Assembly: GCF_017377855.1 (NCBI RefSeq)
Contig: NZ_JAFREP010000001.1
Span: 124,001 to 188,000 of the forward strand
Reading direction: 5' to 3'
From: Acanthopleuribacter pedis
GTDB lineage: Bacteria > Acidobacteriota > Holophagae > Acanthopleuribacterales > Acanthopleuribacteraceae
DNA length: 64,000 nucleotides
Shown: positions 28,518 through 36,603 of the stretch, piece by piece
How positions within the stretch are numbered: the stretch's first letter is position 1
Layout of the letters: every line of letters starts with the position of its first letter
The notes under the pieces: model-generated
What the model saw: only the letters and a program-made list of their open reading frames with translations
Databases searched by the model: none
Told to the model about the DNA's origin: nothing
Program-made: the position numbers and the translations under genes

Positions 28518-30440
28518 TTAGAAACGCGCGCGAACCGCCGCGAAAACGCGACGTCCGTTAACGCCGTAGTTCAAAACCTGGGTGTATTCCTCGTCGAAGA
28601 GGTTGGTTGCACGCACGGTGAACTGCCATGTTTTTTCGAGTTCGTAGCTGATCCCGAGATTTACCAAGGTGTAGGCGTCGAGGGTCACTTCGCCGACGCT
28701 GAAGTTGCTGTCAATCGCCTCGCCGTAGCGCAAGATATCGCCGCTCACCCGTAGCGGGCTGTTGAAGCGGTAGGCGAAACGCAGGGTTGCCTTGTCGTCA
28801 TGGCGACGAATCAGCGGGACCGCTTCCGCGCCGGAGGTATCCTCGGCGTCCAAGTCCTCGTAGGCGACATGGACGCTGAGCTGTTTGTCGGTGTAACCCA
28901 ACCACAATTCGTACCCGTCGGATTCGGCTTGGCTCAGGTTGACGTAGGAACTCTGAAAGGTTACCGAGTCAAACACAAACTCGACCATGTTCTCGAATTC
29001 GTATTGGAAATAAGACAAGCCCATTTGCAGGCGGTCGTCCAACAGGTTCTGTTGCACGCCGATTTCAAAGGCATCGCTGGTTTCCGAGGCCAGGTCGGCG
29101 TTGCCGAAGCCTGGCGCGTAAAGTTGGTAGATGCTCGGTGCTTTGAAACCGGTTCCGACCGCGGCGCGCAGCCGGGTTTCGGTTGGAAAACGGTAGCCGA
29201 GGCCCAGATCCCAGGTCGACTCACCGCCGAACAGCGAATGGTCGTCGTGGCGGGCGGCAAGGTTGCCGTAGAAGCCGGACGCATCACTGAAGTTGAGCTG
29301 GGCGAAGGCACTTGCCGTGTCGGTTTCTTCATCAATGGTGCTTTCGGAGAGACCGAAGGCACTGTTGAAGACCGTGGCGACTTCCGCTTGTTCTTCTTCA
29401 TGGCTCACACCGAAAACCAGGCTGACCTGTTCGTTGACTGTCCATTGGTTGCGGAACTCGAACATCAGGGTGGTGCCGTCGTAATTGGCATTGCTGGAAT
29501 CTTGCGGGTGGCGTTCATCCACCTCGTCGACGGCCTCGCGGTCGATAGACGACCAGCCCAGGTGGAGCGTGTGGTTCAGCGAATCGTGGAACCATTTGCC
29601 GCCCAGCACCGCGCCAATGCTGTTTTGGTCGTAGGTTGAACGGTAATTGATATCGTCGCCGTCAAAGGTATCGATATCATTTTTGTTGTTGGCACTGGCC
29701 AGGTGGATGTCCGCCTGGAGCTTCTCGTTAACCCGAACGCCCAACTTGGCCGTGATCTGCAGGTTCTCGTAGCGGTCGGTCTCGGGATCGGCCCCGTTTT
29801 CGAGCAGATCGGCGCGTGCGCTAATCGAGTCGGAATCGTAGTAACCCGCGGTGACCGCGTAATTGACCGCGCCCAATTGATCGCTGTGACTGAGCATGGC
29901 GCGGGTGGTGTCCTCGTTGGACAACTCCGCTTGGAATTCCGTCAACGGGGCGCCTTTGCCGTCCGCGCTAACAATATTAATGATGCCCGCGGAGGCGTCA
30001 GTCCCGTACAGCGTGGATTGGGGACCCAAAATCAATTCAATGCGTTCGATACCACTGGTGGAAAGGTTGCCGAAATCAAACCCTTTCCCGACATTGGTGG
30101 GATCGTTGAGTTTGATGCCGTCCAACAGGACCAGCGTGTTTTCCGACTTGGCGCCACGCAAAAACACGGTGGTCAGTTTGCCGTCGCCGCCGTTGGCGAC
30201 GAGGCTTACCCCGGGCAAATTGGCGAGCACCTCACCGACCGAGCGCCAATGGTAGGTGTCCATTTCCTCGCGGGTCACCACCACCGTGTGGGTGGTGGTT
30301 TCTTCCAGGCTGATTTCATTTTTGCTGCCCTTAACGGTTAAGTCTTCTTTGATGGTTGGCAGCTCTTGGGCTTGTAAGAAGCCGATTCCGGCAAAGATGC
30401 CGGCGAATGCAAAACGTTTCCATTCACTTAAAATGGCCAT
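28518..30440 (-). CDS. btuB: TonB-dependent vitamin B12 outer-membrane receptor
   Basis: An outer-membrane beta-barrel receptor importing cobalamin with TonB energy. Residues 1-25 are a signal peptide ending GFLQAQ. A TonB-box-like segment (EDLTVKG) follows, then a plug domain (VGEVLANLPGVSL, FLRGAKSENTLVLLDGIKLND, ELILGPQSTLYGTDASAGIINIV). The barrel ends in Phe (VRARF), as outer-membrane proteins do. The cobalamin assignment rests on BtuB-like plug sequence plus two cobalamin riboswitches in its leader. ATG 30440 is chosen over the TTG at 30443; GAGGGAGAAG lies just upstream. No btuCDF genes are seen in the window. Confidence 0.9.
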   Translation of the reverse strand: MAILSEWKRFAFAGIFAGIGFLQAQELPTIKEDLTVKGSKNEISLEETTTHTVVVTREEMDTYHWRSVGEVLANLPGVSLVANGGDGKLTTVFLRGAKSENTLVLLDGIKLNDPTNVGKGFDFGNLSTSGIERIELILGPQSTLYGTDASAGIINIVSADGKGAPLTEFQAELSNEDTTRAMLSHSDQLGAVNYAVTAGYYDSDSISARADLLENGADPETDRYENLQITAKLGVRVNEKLQADIHLASANNKNDIDTFDGDDINYRSTYDQNSIGAVLGGKWFHDSLNHTLHLGWSSIDREAVDEVDERHPQDSSNANYDGTTLMFEFRNQWTVNEQVSLVFGVSHEEEQAEVATVFNSAFGLSESTIDEETDTASAFAQLNFSDASGFYGNLAARHDDHSLFGGESTWDLGLGYRFPTETRLRAAVGTGFKAPSIYQLYAPGFGNADLASETSDAFEIGVQQNLLDDRLQMGLSYFQYEFENMVEFVFDSVTFQSSYVNLSQAESDGYELWLGYTDKQLSVHVAYEDLDAEDTSGAEAVPLIRRHDDKATLRFAYRFNSPLRVSGDILRYGEAIDSNFSVGEVTLDAYTLVNLGISYELEKTWQFTVRATNLFDEEYTQVLNYGVNGRRVFAAVRARF

Positions 30441-30469
30441 CAATCTTCTCCCTCGAAAGATCTTCCGGG

Positions 30470-30578
30470 TGCCGCATCAAACCGAGTTTCTGACTGGGCC
30501 GGCCCCAATGGAGGACGGGCGACACAGTTGCGGGGCAGTGTCCGATTTACACGGAACTTCCTCAAATCCGACGCGGTG
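30470..30578 (-). promoter_or_regulatory. Cobalamin riboswitch, gene-proximal copy
   Basis: On the minus strand the conserved blocks appear in order: GAGGAA, GTGTAAATC, ACTGCCCCGCAACTGTG, and the variant 3' block CCAGTCAGAAAC. These match the class I cobalamin aptamer consensus. The segment ends about 30 nt before the btuB ATG, so its expression platform could mask the SD. Boundaries are approximate. Confidence 0.8.
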
Positions 30579-30635
30579 GCTGAAGCCGAATCTACGGCTG
30601 AATCGAATTCGTCCCATTTATTCCCGAACGGGCGA

Positions 30636-30745
30636 ATCAAGGAGGTGCTCTGGCTTGCGCTGTTCTGCCGGCGGTGTCTCGGCCGGAAAACGCTTACAGT
30701 GGCGGGTACCGCGACGGATTTGCACCGTCTTCCCCTCGTGATGAC
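30636..30745 (-). promoter_or_regulatory. Cobalamin riboswitch, promoter-proximal copy
   Basis: On the minus strand: GGGGAAGACGGTGCAAATCC, then GCGGTACCCGCCACTGTAAG, and GCCAGAGCACCTCC at 30654-30641. This is a strong match to the cobalamin aptamer consensus (GGGAA, GGTGCAAATCC, CCCGCCACTGT, GCCAG-ACC). It begins about 6-10 nt after the predicted -10 box, and is followed ~60 nt later by a second aptamer. Boundaries are approximate. Confidence 0.87.
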
Positions 30746-30750
30746 GCGTA

Positions 30751-30780
30751 AGTATGCGCTCACCCCAAAGAAGCTGTCAA
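30751..30780 (-). promoter_or_regulatory. Promoter of btuB
   Basis: A perfect -35 TTGACA (30780-30775) and -10 CATACT (30756-30751) are separated by 18 bp. Transcription would start directly at the distal riboswitch. Confidence 0.75.
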
Positions 30781-30800
30781 GCGCATCATCGCGGTGCTTT

Positions 30801-30829
30801 TTGCACATTGACGCGGTTTCCTGTATATA
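30801..30829 (+). promoter_or_regulatory. Divergent promoter for the small ORF
   Basis: TTGCAC (30801-30806), a 17-bp spacer and TATATA (30824-30829). It lies about 70 nt before the TTG start at 30897, divergent from the btuB promoter. Confidence 0.55.
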
Positions 30830-30896
30830 TGGGAGCGCGACCGGAACAACCGGCTGAAATTGAAGAAACGGCGCCGCGGCGGCCGAGGAGACATGC

Positions 30897-31193
30897 TTGA
30901 GCAAGAACGACGACCAACGTTTGGATACCCAGTTCCGTTTAATGGTGATTGCCCTGATTCAGGATGGGATGGGTTTGTTGGACGAGCAAACGGAACAACT
31001 GTTCGCGGGTTTTGAGCAGGAAGGCCGCAACTGGCGCGAGCATGTGATTTACCGGCTCAATGGGTTTGATCTGCCCTCGGAATTCATCATTCTCGCGATT
31101 CGAAAAAAATGGGAAGATTTTCCAACCAAAGATGTGGAAGTCTTCACCAAACACATTTTGGCCGAGTGGAACATCCTCGCACCCGGCGTTTAG
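30897..31193 (+). CDS. Small hypothetical protein (98 aa)
   Basis: I do not recognise this protein. It is acidic/amphipathic, probably all-helical and cytoplasmic (no signal peptide or membrane helix). Start TTG 30897 has GAGGAG 6 nt upstream, and a good promoter lies 70 nt before it, so expression is plausible. It is divergent from btuB and converges on the TfpX/TfpZ-like gene. Confidence 0.65.
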   Translation: MSKNDDQRLDTQFRLMVIALIQDGMGLLDEQTEQLFAGFEQEGRNWREHVIYRLNGFDLPSEFIILAIRKKWEDFPTKDVEVFTKHILAEWNILAPGV

Positions 31194-31270
31194 CGCGCAG
31201 GTTGCCGACGTGTTGCTGTTTCGGGGTGCGACCCCGCCGCGGCGAGGTCTGACCCGAGCCTAAATCCGAC

Positions 31271-32140
31271 CTAATTGGCGCCTTTGGTTTCTTCCGCCGG
31301 GGCCGCGCTTTCTGTAGGGGCGGCTTCCTCCATCGGTGCGGTTTCTTCCGCCGCTTCAGCCGCCTCAGCGTTCTTTTCCGGTCGATTCATGGCGATCGGG
31401 GCTTGGTCCGTATGGACAAAGGTCACGAAATCACCCTGCTCGTTAAAGGCGATGACGCCGTTGCTCATGGCGCCTTTGTAGCCGAACCAAACTAAGTCGG
31501 TCCCTTGGTGCCGGCTAATCGCCGCTTGCATGGGTTCTTGGAAACCGGGGAAGTCGTTCCACACCTTTTCTAGATCCAGGCCGTTGGCCCTTTTGGTCAG
31601 AGCGAAATGTTCTTTGAAGGGTGCGTAGATTTTGGTGGAGGCAGTCGGCTGGCTCGACATCATGTTTTCCATGTATTGAACCCGTTCCTCGTCGGTTTCG
31701 ACCGGGCGCAGGGCCACGTAGTAAGGTGCCTTGCCGGGAAAGTTCGCAAAGCGCTCCATGGTGATATCGGCGTTTTTGAGGAAGGCGATGTTTTTACTTT
31801 CGAAACGGCCCGAAACCACCATAAACAAAGGGCGTTCCGAGTAGAGAATGTAGGAACCGTAGGAAAAGGCGGCGACCTGGAAAAGGCCGATCAAGGACAA
31901 ATCGGTAAACAACTCGCGCTTGGGTTTGTCCGGTCGCGCGACCAGCAGGGTCAAGGCCGGGCCCAGCACCACGTCAACAGCGAGCAAGGTGCCAAATGCA
32001 AAATAAGCACCTTCGGTCCAAAACAAAAAGTCGGGAAACCATTGACTGACAACCAGAACGAGCAGAATGGAGACCGCAAGAGTCGAAATCACCAAGTGGC
32101 CTAAAAAGTATTTAAAACGGAATGACTTGTCATGAGGCAT
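31271..32140 (-). CDS. TfpX/TfpZ-like type IV pilin accessory membrane protein
   Basis: The start SFRFKYFLGHLVIS, a LLAVDVVLGPALTLLVARP second helix and a third helix ending SYGSYILYSERPLFMVV match the TfpX/TfpZ family, inner-membrane proteins that help particular type IV pilins reach the surface. Three membrane helices lie within the first ~110 residues and a soluble domain follows. The last ~35 residues are an Ala/Glu-rich tail not typical of the family. ATG 32140 lies behind AAGGAG. No pilin or pilus assembly gene is nearby, so the partner pilin must be encoded elsewhere, or the function differs. Confidence 0.75.
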   Translation of the reverse strand: MPHDKSFRFKYFLGHLVISTLAVSILLVLVVSQWFPDFLFWTEGAYFAFGTLLAVDVVLGPALTLLVARPDKPKRELFTDLSLIGLFQVAAFSYGSYILYSERPLFMVVSGRFESKNIAFLKNADITMERFANFPGKAPYYVALRPVETDEERVQYMENMMSSQPTASTKIYAPFKEHFALTKRANGLDLEKVWNDFPGFQEPMQAAISRHQGTDLVWFGYKGAMSNGVIAFNEQGDFVTFVHTDQAPIAMNRPEKNAEAAEAAEETAPMEEAAPTESAAPAEETKGAN

Positions 32141-32223
32141 AGGCCGCCTTCTCCTTGAACGTGCATCCTGCCGCGATGTGGCGCCCGCGAGCAGCTTGGC
32201 TAGGTTAGCATAGAACCATTGAA

Positions 32224-34164
32224 TTATTCGCGGAAGGCAAGGGTCGTGATCAATGTCGCCGGTTGTTTGACCCGGATGCAAAAGACCGGCAATTTGCCCA
32301 CTTGCCAGTAGTAACGAGACTCCCATCCTTCTTCCAGTGTGTAGGTTGCCTCGCCGCCTTCCGCAACCGCCACCTGAATGGTTACCTCGGCTTGTTCTAC
32401 GTGGTTGTCGCGCAGTTGCCAAACGTCCGGCGTGAGCCGCCAGCGCAGGCAGGCTTCATCGCGGAAACCCGAGACCTCGTCACGGATGATCCATTGGGAA
32501 CCTTCCGCGCGAACCTCGCGGTGATGGCGGCAGCCCCATAAATCGCGGTACCAGCCCGACCAAGAAACACCGTGCTCATTTTCGCGCAAGGCTTGGTCCT
32601 CGTGAACCTCGACCCAGGGACCAAACATGAACCGGCTGAGCCGCGGCATTTGGTCGCGTTGATCGAAGGTCACGGTGTTGTGGCCCTCTGTTCCGGTTAG
32701 ATGAAGAAACACCTTGGGATCGTCGTTGTAACTGTAGGAACCTGAATCGCGTAGCAGATTGTTTGTTCCGTGCCACAAATCCAAGTGGAGCGCGTCGGCG
32801 TGGGGAGGACGGAATTTGGTGGTTGGGGTGCGCAGCAGGGCCCAACTCTTGGGTCCGTGCAGCACCACGAACCCGCTCTGGGCGTAGCGCCGGCTGACAC
32901 GCGGTGGTGGGGCGAGTGGCAAAGGCGCGGGCGCCGCTTGGGTGTCGCCCGCTTCCGCTGTCCCGTTGGGCGCCGCCGCCAGGTTAAGCCAAAACAGCGG
33001 CTCGTCCAGGCGGGGGTCGTCGTAGTAGCGCTTGCCGTGAAACAAAGCCGCGCCTAACTGCACCGTCGGCCGGAAATCGCGGTAGCCCGCCGCGCTTAAA
33101 ATGAACTCATAAGAACCGTCGTTCCAGCCCAAGTTGGGGGCATCGCCCGTGGTGGGGTCGGTCACTTGGTACAACCAATCCGTGGCCGCGCGCATTTTGG
33201 CAAGGAAGCGATCACTGAAGGGCGGGGCTTTTAGCGCGCGGCGCATCCATTCGGCGAGGTGCAGGGTATCTTGCATCAGGCGATGGTAGGTGCAGGAAAA
33301 TTGGGAGAAGCCGCCGTCGTCCTCGATCAAATACAGAATGCGTTCTTCCAGACGGGCGCGGCCTTTTTCGGCCCAAACCTCGCCGGCCCTCCGCTGTGCT
33401 TCTTCGCCCGCGTAGCGATTCAGCCACAAGCCACCGACCATCAATGCCGCCGCTTCGCTGGTGCCGTGGTTGTTGTCTTGGGCGACCGCGTAGCGTATGT
33501 TGCGGTCGATACGGGCGCAATGGTCGGCGGTAAAACGCATCAGCGCGGTGTTGGGCCGGTGGAAGTTGTCCAAAAGATGCGCGGTCAGCATGATGTGGAG
33601 CAGACGCAGCCCGGACTCCTGGCCGCATTTCCAGTTGGGGCCGCGGTTGGTCGGGTTCTTTTCGGTCCAGTCGGCAATCCAGGCGTTGAGCAACTCGAGG
33701 TGTTGGTGTTCGCCGGTCATGCGGTAGGCCCGCGCCAACAGCGGCGCCCAGCGGAATCGGGACGCTTCCCATACAATCTTGATGTCCCCCAGCGCCGCGT
33801 CAAAGTCTTTGAGACCGGTCCAGTGAAGGTTCGGCTTGCCGACCGACTTTTGGTTAAAGGGATTGAGAAACCAGTTGGGCGGCGAACCGACCCGTTGGTT
33901 GTGGTAGGCAAAATAACGAATCACGCCGCGGTGCAAACCGCCCGCTTCTTCGATCAGCGGGCGCCACCAATAATCGGGGACCTCGACCTCGCGGCATTTG
34001 GCGTCGTCGAAGAACAGATCGGCCCAGGGTTTGCCGCTGGGAAACATGAACTTGCGCAGGCCGAGTTTTAGCGAGGTGCGGTACCACGCAACAAAAGCCG
34101 CGTTGGAAAAACCTACCTGGGGCAGGGTCTGGGTGATGTAACGAATGCGTTGCCAACGTTTCAC
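32224..34164 (-). CDS. Heparinase II/III-like polysaccharide lyase family protein
   Basis: A 646-residue protein with an (alpha/alpha)-toroid N-terminal domain (YAVAQDNNHGTSEAAALMVGG, NLGWNDGSYEFILSAAGYRDF) and a C-terminal beta-sandwich domain containing HADALHLDLWHGTNNLLRDSGSY, the heparinase II/III signature. Relatives are common in exopolysaccharide loci, where they trim or edit the chain. There is no obvious signal peptide at the chosen GTG 34164 (GAGG about 6 nt upstream). It is the last gene of a four-gene polysaccharide operon, 15 nt after the preceding stop. Confidence 0.85.
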   Translation of the reverse strand: MKRWQRIRYITQTLPQVGFSNAAFVAWYRTSLKLGLRKFMFPSGKPWADLFFDDAKCREVEVPDYWWRPLIEEAGGLHRGVIRYFAYHNQRVGSPPNWFLNPFNQKSVGKPNLHWTGLKDFDAALGDIKIVWEASRFRWAPLLARAYRMTGEHQHLELLNAWIADWTEKNPTNRGPNWKCGQESGLRLLHIMLTAHLLDNFHRPNTALMRFTADHCARIDRNIRYAVAQDNNHGTSEAAALMVGGLWLNRYAGEEAQRRAGEVWAEKGRARLEERILYLIEDDGGFSQFSCTYHRLMQDTLHLAEWMRRALKAPPFSDRFLAKMRAATDWLYQVTDPTTGDAPNLGWNDGSYEFILSAAGYRDFRPTVQLGAALFHGKRYYDDPRLDEPLFWLNLAAAPNGTAEAGDTQAAPAPLPLAPPPRVSRRYAQSGFVVLHGPKSWALLRTPTTKFRPPHADALHLDLWHGTNNLLRDSGSYSYNDDPKVFLHLTGTEGHNTVTFDQRDQMPRLSRFMFGPWVEVHEDQALRENEHGVSWSGWYRDLWGCRHHREVRAEGSQWIIRDEVSGFRDEACLRWRLTPDVWQLRDNHVEQAEVTIQVAVAEGGEATYTLEEGWESRYYWQVGKLPVFCIRVKQPATLITTLAFRE

Positions 34165-34179
34165 GGGTTGCCTCGATGG

Positions 34180-35343
34180 TTAGGCGGCGGGCGGTGTTTG
34201 ACCGCACGCTCGATAAATTGCGGCCAATTGGGCCTGCCATTTTTGATCGGGGTTGGGGTAATGAAGGGGAAGAATTTGGCGGGCGTTGCCAACCAATTGA
34301 TCGGCAACCTTTGGGTTGGACAGCACCTCGGCCAACGCCTCGGCCGCCGAATCGGGCGAGTGCGGGTCGATGAACCGAGCGCCGCCGCCGCATAATTCTC
34401 TGGCGAAATCTCTATCTGAAGTGACCAACGGAATTCCCGCGCAAAAAGTTTCCGGGTAAACCGCGGTGGAACACTCTAGCAAGGTCGGGAGGAATACCAC
34501 GTGGCTTTCGCGGTACAAACGGGCGATTTCGCCGTGGGGCAAAGCGCCGCGGGTGGTCAGGTATTGTGCCACGCCCAAGGCCTCGGCTTTCGCCGCAAGA
34601 TCCTGCCAGCCGGGACTTTGCTCGGGCAGCGTGAAACAAAACTCGAAGGGGCGGTCCAACTGGTCCCGTAGTTTGGCCGCGGTGGGCGGGATCAGACCCA
34701 AGTTTTTATGGGGGTAAAAGGAACTGGGCACGGCGATACGAAAACGATCATTGGGCGGGGAAACGGTGAGTTTGGCGATTTCGTCGGCGAAAATCGGGCT
34801 AAATGAATTGGGCACCACGATGACCCGATCCGGCTGAATGCCGAAACATTGCTCGAGCCGGGTGCGAACCGTTTCCGTTTCAACCACCAGGTAATCGGGT
34901 CGGTGGAATTGGCGACGTCGAATGCCGTCGATGAACCCACGCAATCGGGCGCGCCACCACGGCGGTTGATGATCCTTGCCCACGTGTTCCAGTTCGGGAT
35001 AAATCATACGTGGCAAAGCGAAACCAACCAGGTGCGGGGCCTTGGCATGCCAGTAGGCGGGCCCGAAAATGGTGAAAACAACGTCCGGTTTGGCGGCGCG
35101 TTCCACCCCCGGCATGTACCGGCGTGGAACCATCATGCGTTCAAAGCTGTTGCGGCGTCGCGGTAGCCGAATCAAATCGGCGAGCCGTCCGCCCAGCGCG
35201 TCTGAGATCTCGGCACTTAATTCGCCCGAAACAGCCACATGCCATTCGTGGTTGGGGTCGGCCGCGGCCTTGGTGATCATCGCGAGGGCGACTTGAACCG
35301 CGCCACCGCGGGCAATTTGTGAAGCGTCGATGAGACATTTCAT
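34180..35343 (-). CDS. Glycosyltransferase, GT4-like
   Basis: A GT-B-fold glycosyltransferase. The C-terminal half has the retaining-GT4 pattern: RIAVPSSFYPHKNL, LTTRGALPHGEIARLYRESHVVFLPTLLE and the E-x7-E region ECSTAVYPETFCAGIPLV. N-terminal MKCLIDASQIARGGAVQ is the usual first beta strand and glycine-rich loop. ATG 35343 is preceded by AAAGGA. It sits between another glycosyltransferase and the lyase gene and probably adds one sugar to a cell-surface polysaccharide; donor and acceptor are unknown. Confidence 0.85.
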   Translation of the reverse strand: MKCLIDASQIARGGAVQVALAMITKAAADPNHEWHVAVSGELSAEISDALGGRLADLIRLPRRRNSFERMMVPRRYMPGVERAAKPDVVFTIFGPAYWHAKAPHLVGFALPRMIYPELEHVGKDHQPPWWRARLRGFIDGIRRRQFHRPDYLVVETETVRTRLEQCFGIQPDRVIVVPNSFSPIFADEIAKLTVSPPNDRFRIAVPSSFYPHKNLGLIPPTAAKLRDQLDRPFEFCFTLPEQSPGWQDLAAKAEALGVAQYLTTRGALPHGEIARLYRESHVVFLPTLLECSTAVYPETFCAGIPLVTSDRDFARELCGGGARFIDPHSPDSAAEALAEVLSNPKVADQLVGNARQILPLHYPNPDQKWQAQLAAIYRACGQTPPAA

Positions 35344-35391
35344 CCATGAATCCTTTCTTGGTTCAATGCAATCGGCTGCTCGGCGCTCGGT

Positions 35392-36603
35392 TCAGGTGCC
35401 ATGCGCATCCTCGGCACGGGCGGTGCCGCCGGCGTGGTGCGCCACCTTTTCTCGGTGAACGCGGCGTACCGCTTCGACAATGGTTGCGGCCATGGTTACC
35501 TGGGAGTATTTGGTGCTGACCATTTCACGACCGCGCTCGCCCCACCGTGCCGTTTTTTCGGGGTTCGCGGCCAAGTCGGCAAAAACCGCGCGGAAGGCGT
35601 CCGCTGTCACCGGGGTCACCCGTCGCCCGGACTGATCTTGCTCAATGAGATCGTATTCGGTGCCGTCGGAGAGACCGACGATGAGCGGCAGGGCAAAAGC
35701 CATCGCCTCTGAAAAGACAATACCGGCCTGCCCAGGTGCGGTCAGCACGTTGGCGGCCCGATAGTAATAATCCAAACCTTCGTTGATGCGCCCTGGCAGA
35801 AACACGTTGTCGAGATCGGCCGATTGCCGGCGCAGGTCTTCCAACATTTGGCCGTTCCCCGCAAAGACAAAATTACAGTGGCGCATGGATGGATGACGGG
35901 CGACTTCCAGCAAAAGATCCGGTTTTTTGTCGGGATCCAACTGGCCGACATAGAGGATGGTAAAGCGATCCGGCAGTTGGATGTGGCGGCGTGCTGCAGA
36001 CTTGTCGATTTGCAAGCCGTCGGCGCGTTCCGCGAAACGTTCCGTATTACCGACATTCACCGCGACCGTAATCGCCTCGCCGTTAATCCCGTATTGCTCG
36101 GTGAAGGATTTGCCAAAGCTTGAGTACGCCAGAAGATGGTCGAAGCGGCGCTGGGCGTTGGTGATCCACATCCGACGCAATTTTCCGGGGTTGCGGCCTT
36201 CACCCGGCACGCCGCCTTGGGTCCAGTACATTAAACCGACCCGATTACCAAGCGCCCGGTAGAGCAGTGCTTTCAGGTAACCGGGAATGTTGCTCTCACC
36301 CTCGCACAGAATCACATCGGGTCGGTAATCGCGCAAGGCGCGCAGCAACCCGCGCTGGAAAACCAGGTAGTTGCGTTTGACGGGGACAAACCAAGAGCGC
36401 AGGCGGACCACGTCCAGGCCTTTGAAATCCGCGGCATTTTTTGCCTTGTTGTTGGGGACGTCGTCGCCCGCAAACACGCGAATTTGGATGCCGGTGTGGG
36501 CGGTCATCTTGAGCATCAGATCGCGGCGATAAGGGGTACACACGCGTTGCACAATGGCGAGGCGCAGCGGGCGGGACGTGGTTTCGGTTTCGGCGGGGTT
36601 CAT
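35392..36603 (-). CDS. Glycosyltransferase family 4 protein
   Basis: A GT-B glycosyltransferase with FTILYVGQLDPDKKPDLLLE, FVFAGNGQML, VFLPGRI and the E-x7-E box around FSEAMAFALPLIV. Residues after RLAIVQRVCTPYRRDL form the N-terminal Rossmann domain. ATG 36603 overlaps the TGA of the upstream O-antigen-ligase-like gene by 4 nt (ATGA), so translation is coupled; the longer open frame upstream is antisense-free overlap with that gene and is not used. It works in the same polysaccharide pathway. Confidence 0.88.
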   Translation of the reverse strand: MNPAETETTSRPLRLAIVQRVCTPYRRDLMLKMTAHTGIQIRVFAGDDVPNNKAKNAADFKGLDVVRLRSWFVPVKRNYLVFQRGLLRALRDYRPDVILCEGESNIPGYLKALLYRALGNRVGLMYWTQGGVPGEGRNPGKLRRMWITNAQRRFDHLLAYSSFGKSFTEQYGINGEAITVAVNVGNTERFAERADGLQIDKSAARRHIQLPDRFTILYVGQLDPDKKPDLLLEVARHPSMRHCNFVFAGNGQMLEDLRRQSADLDNVFLPGRINEGLDYYYRAANVLTAPGQAGIVFSEAMAFALPLIVGLSDGTEYDLIEQDQSGRRVTPVTADAFRAVFADLAANPEKTARWGERGREMVSTKYSQVTMAATIVEAVRRVHREKVAHHAGGTARAEDAHGT

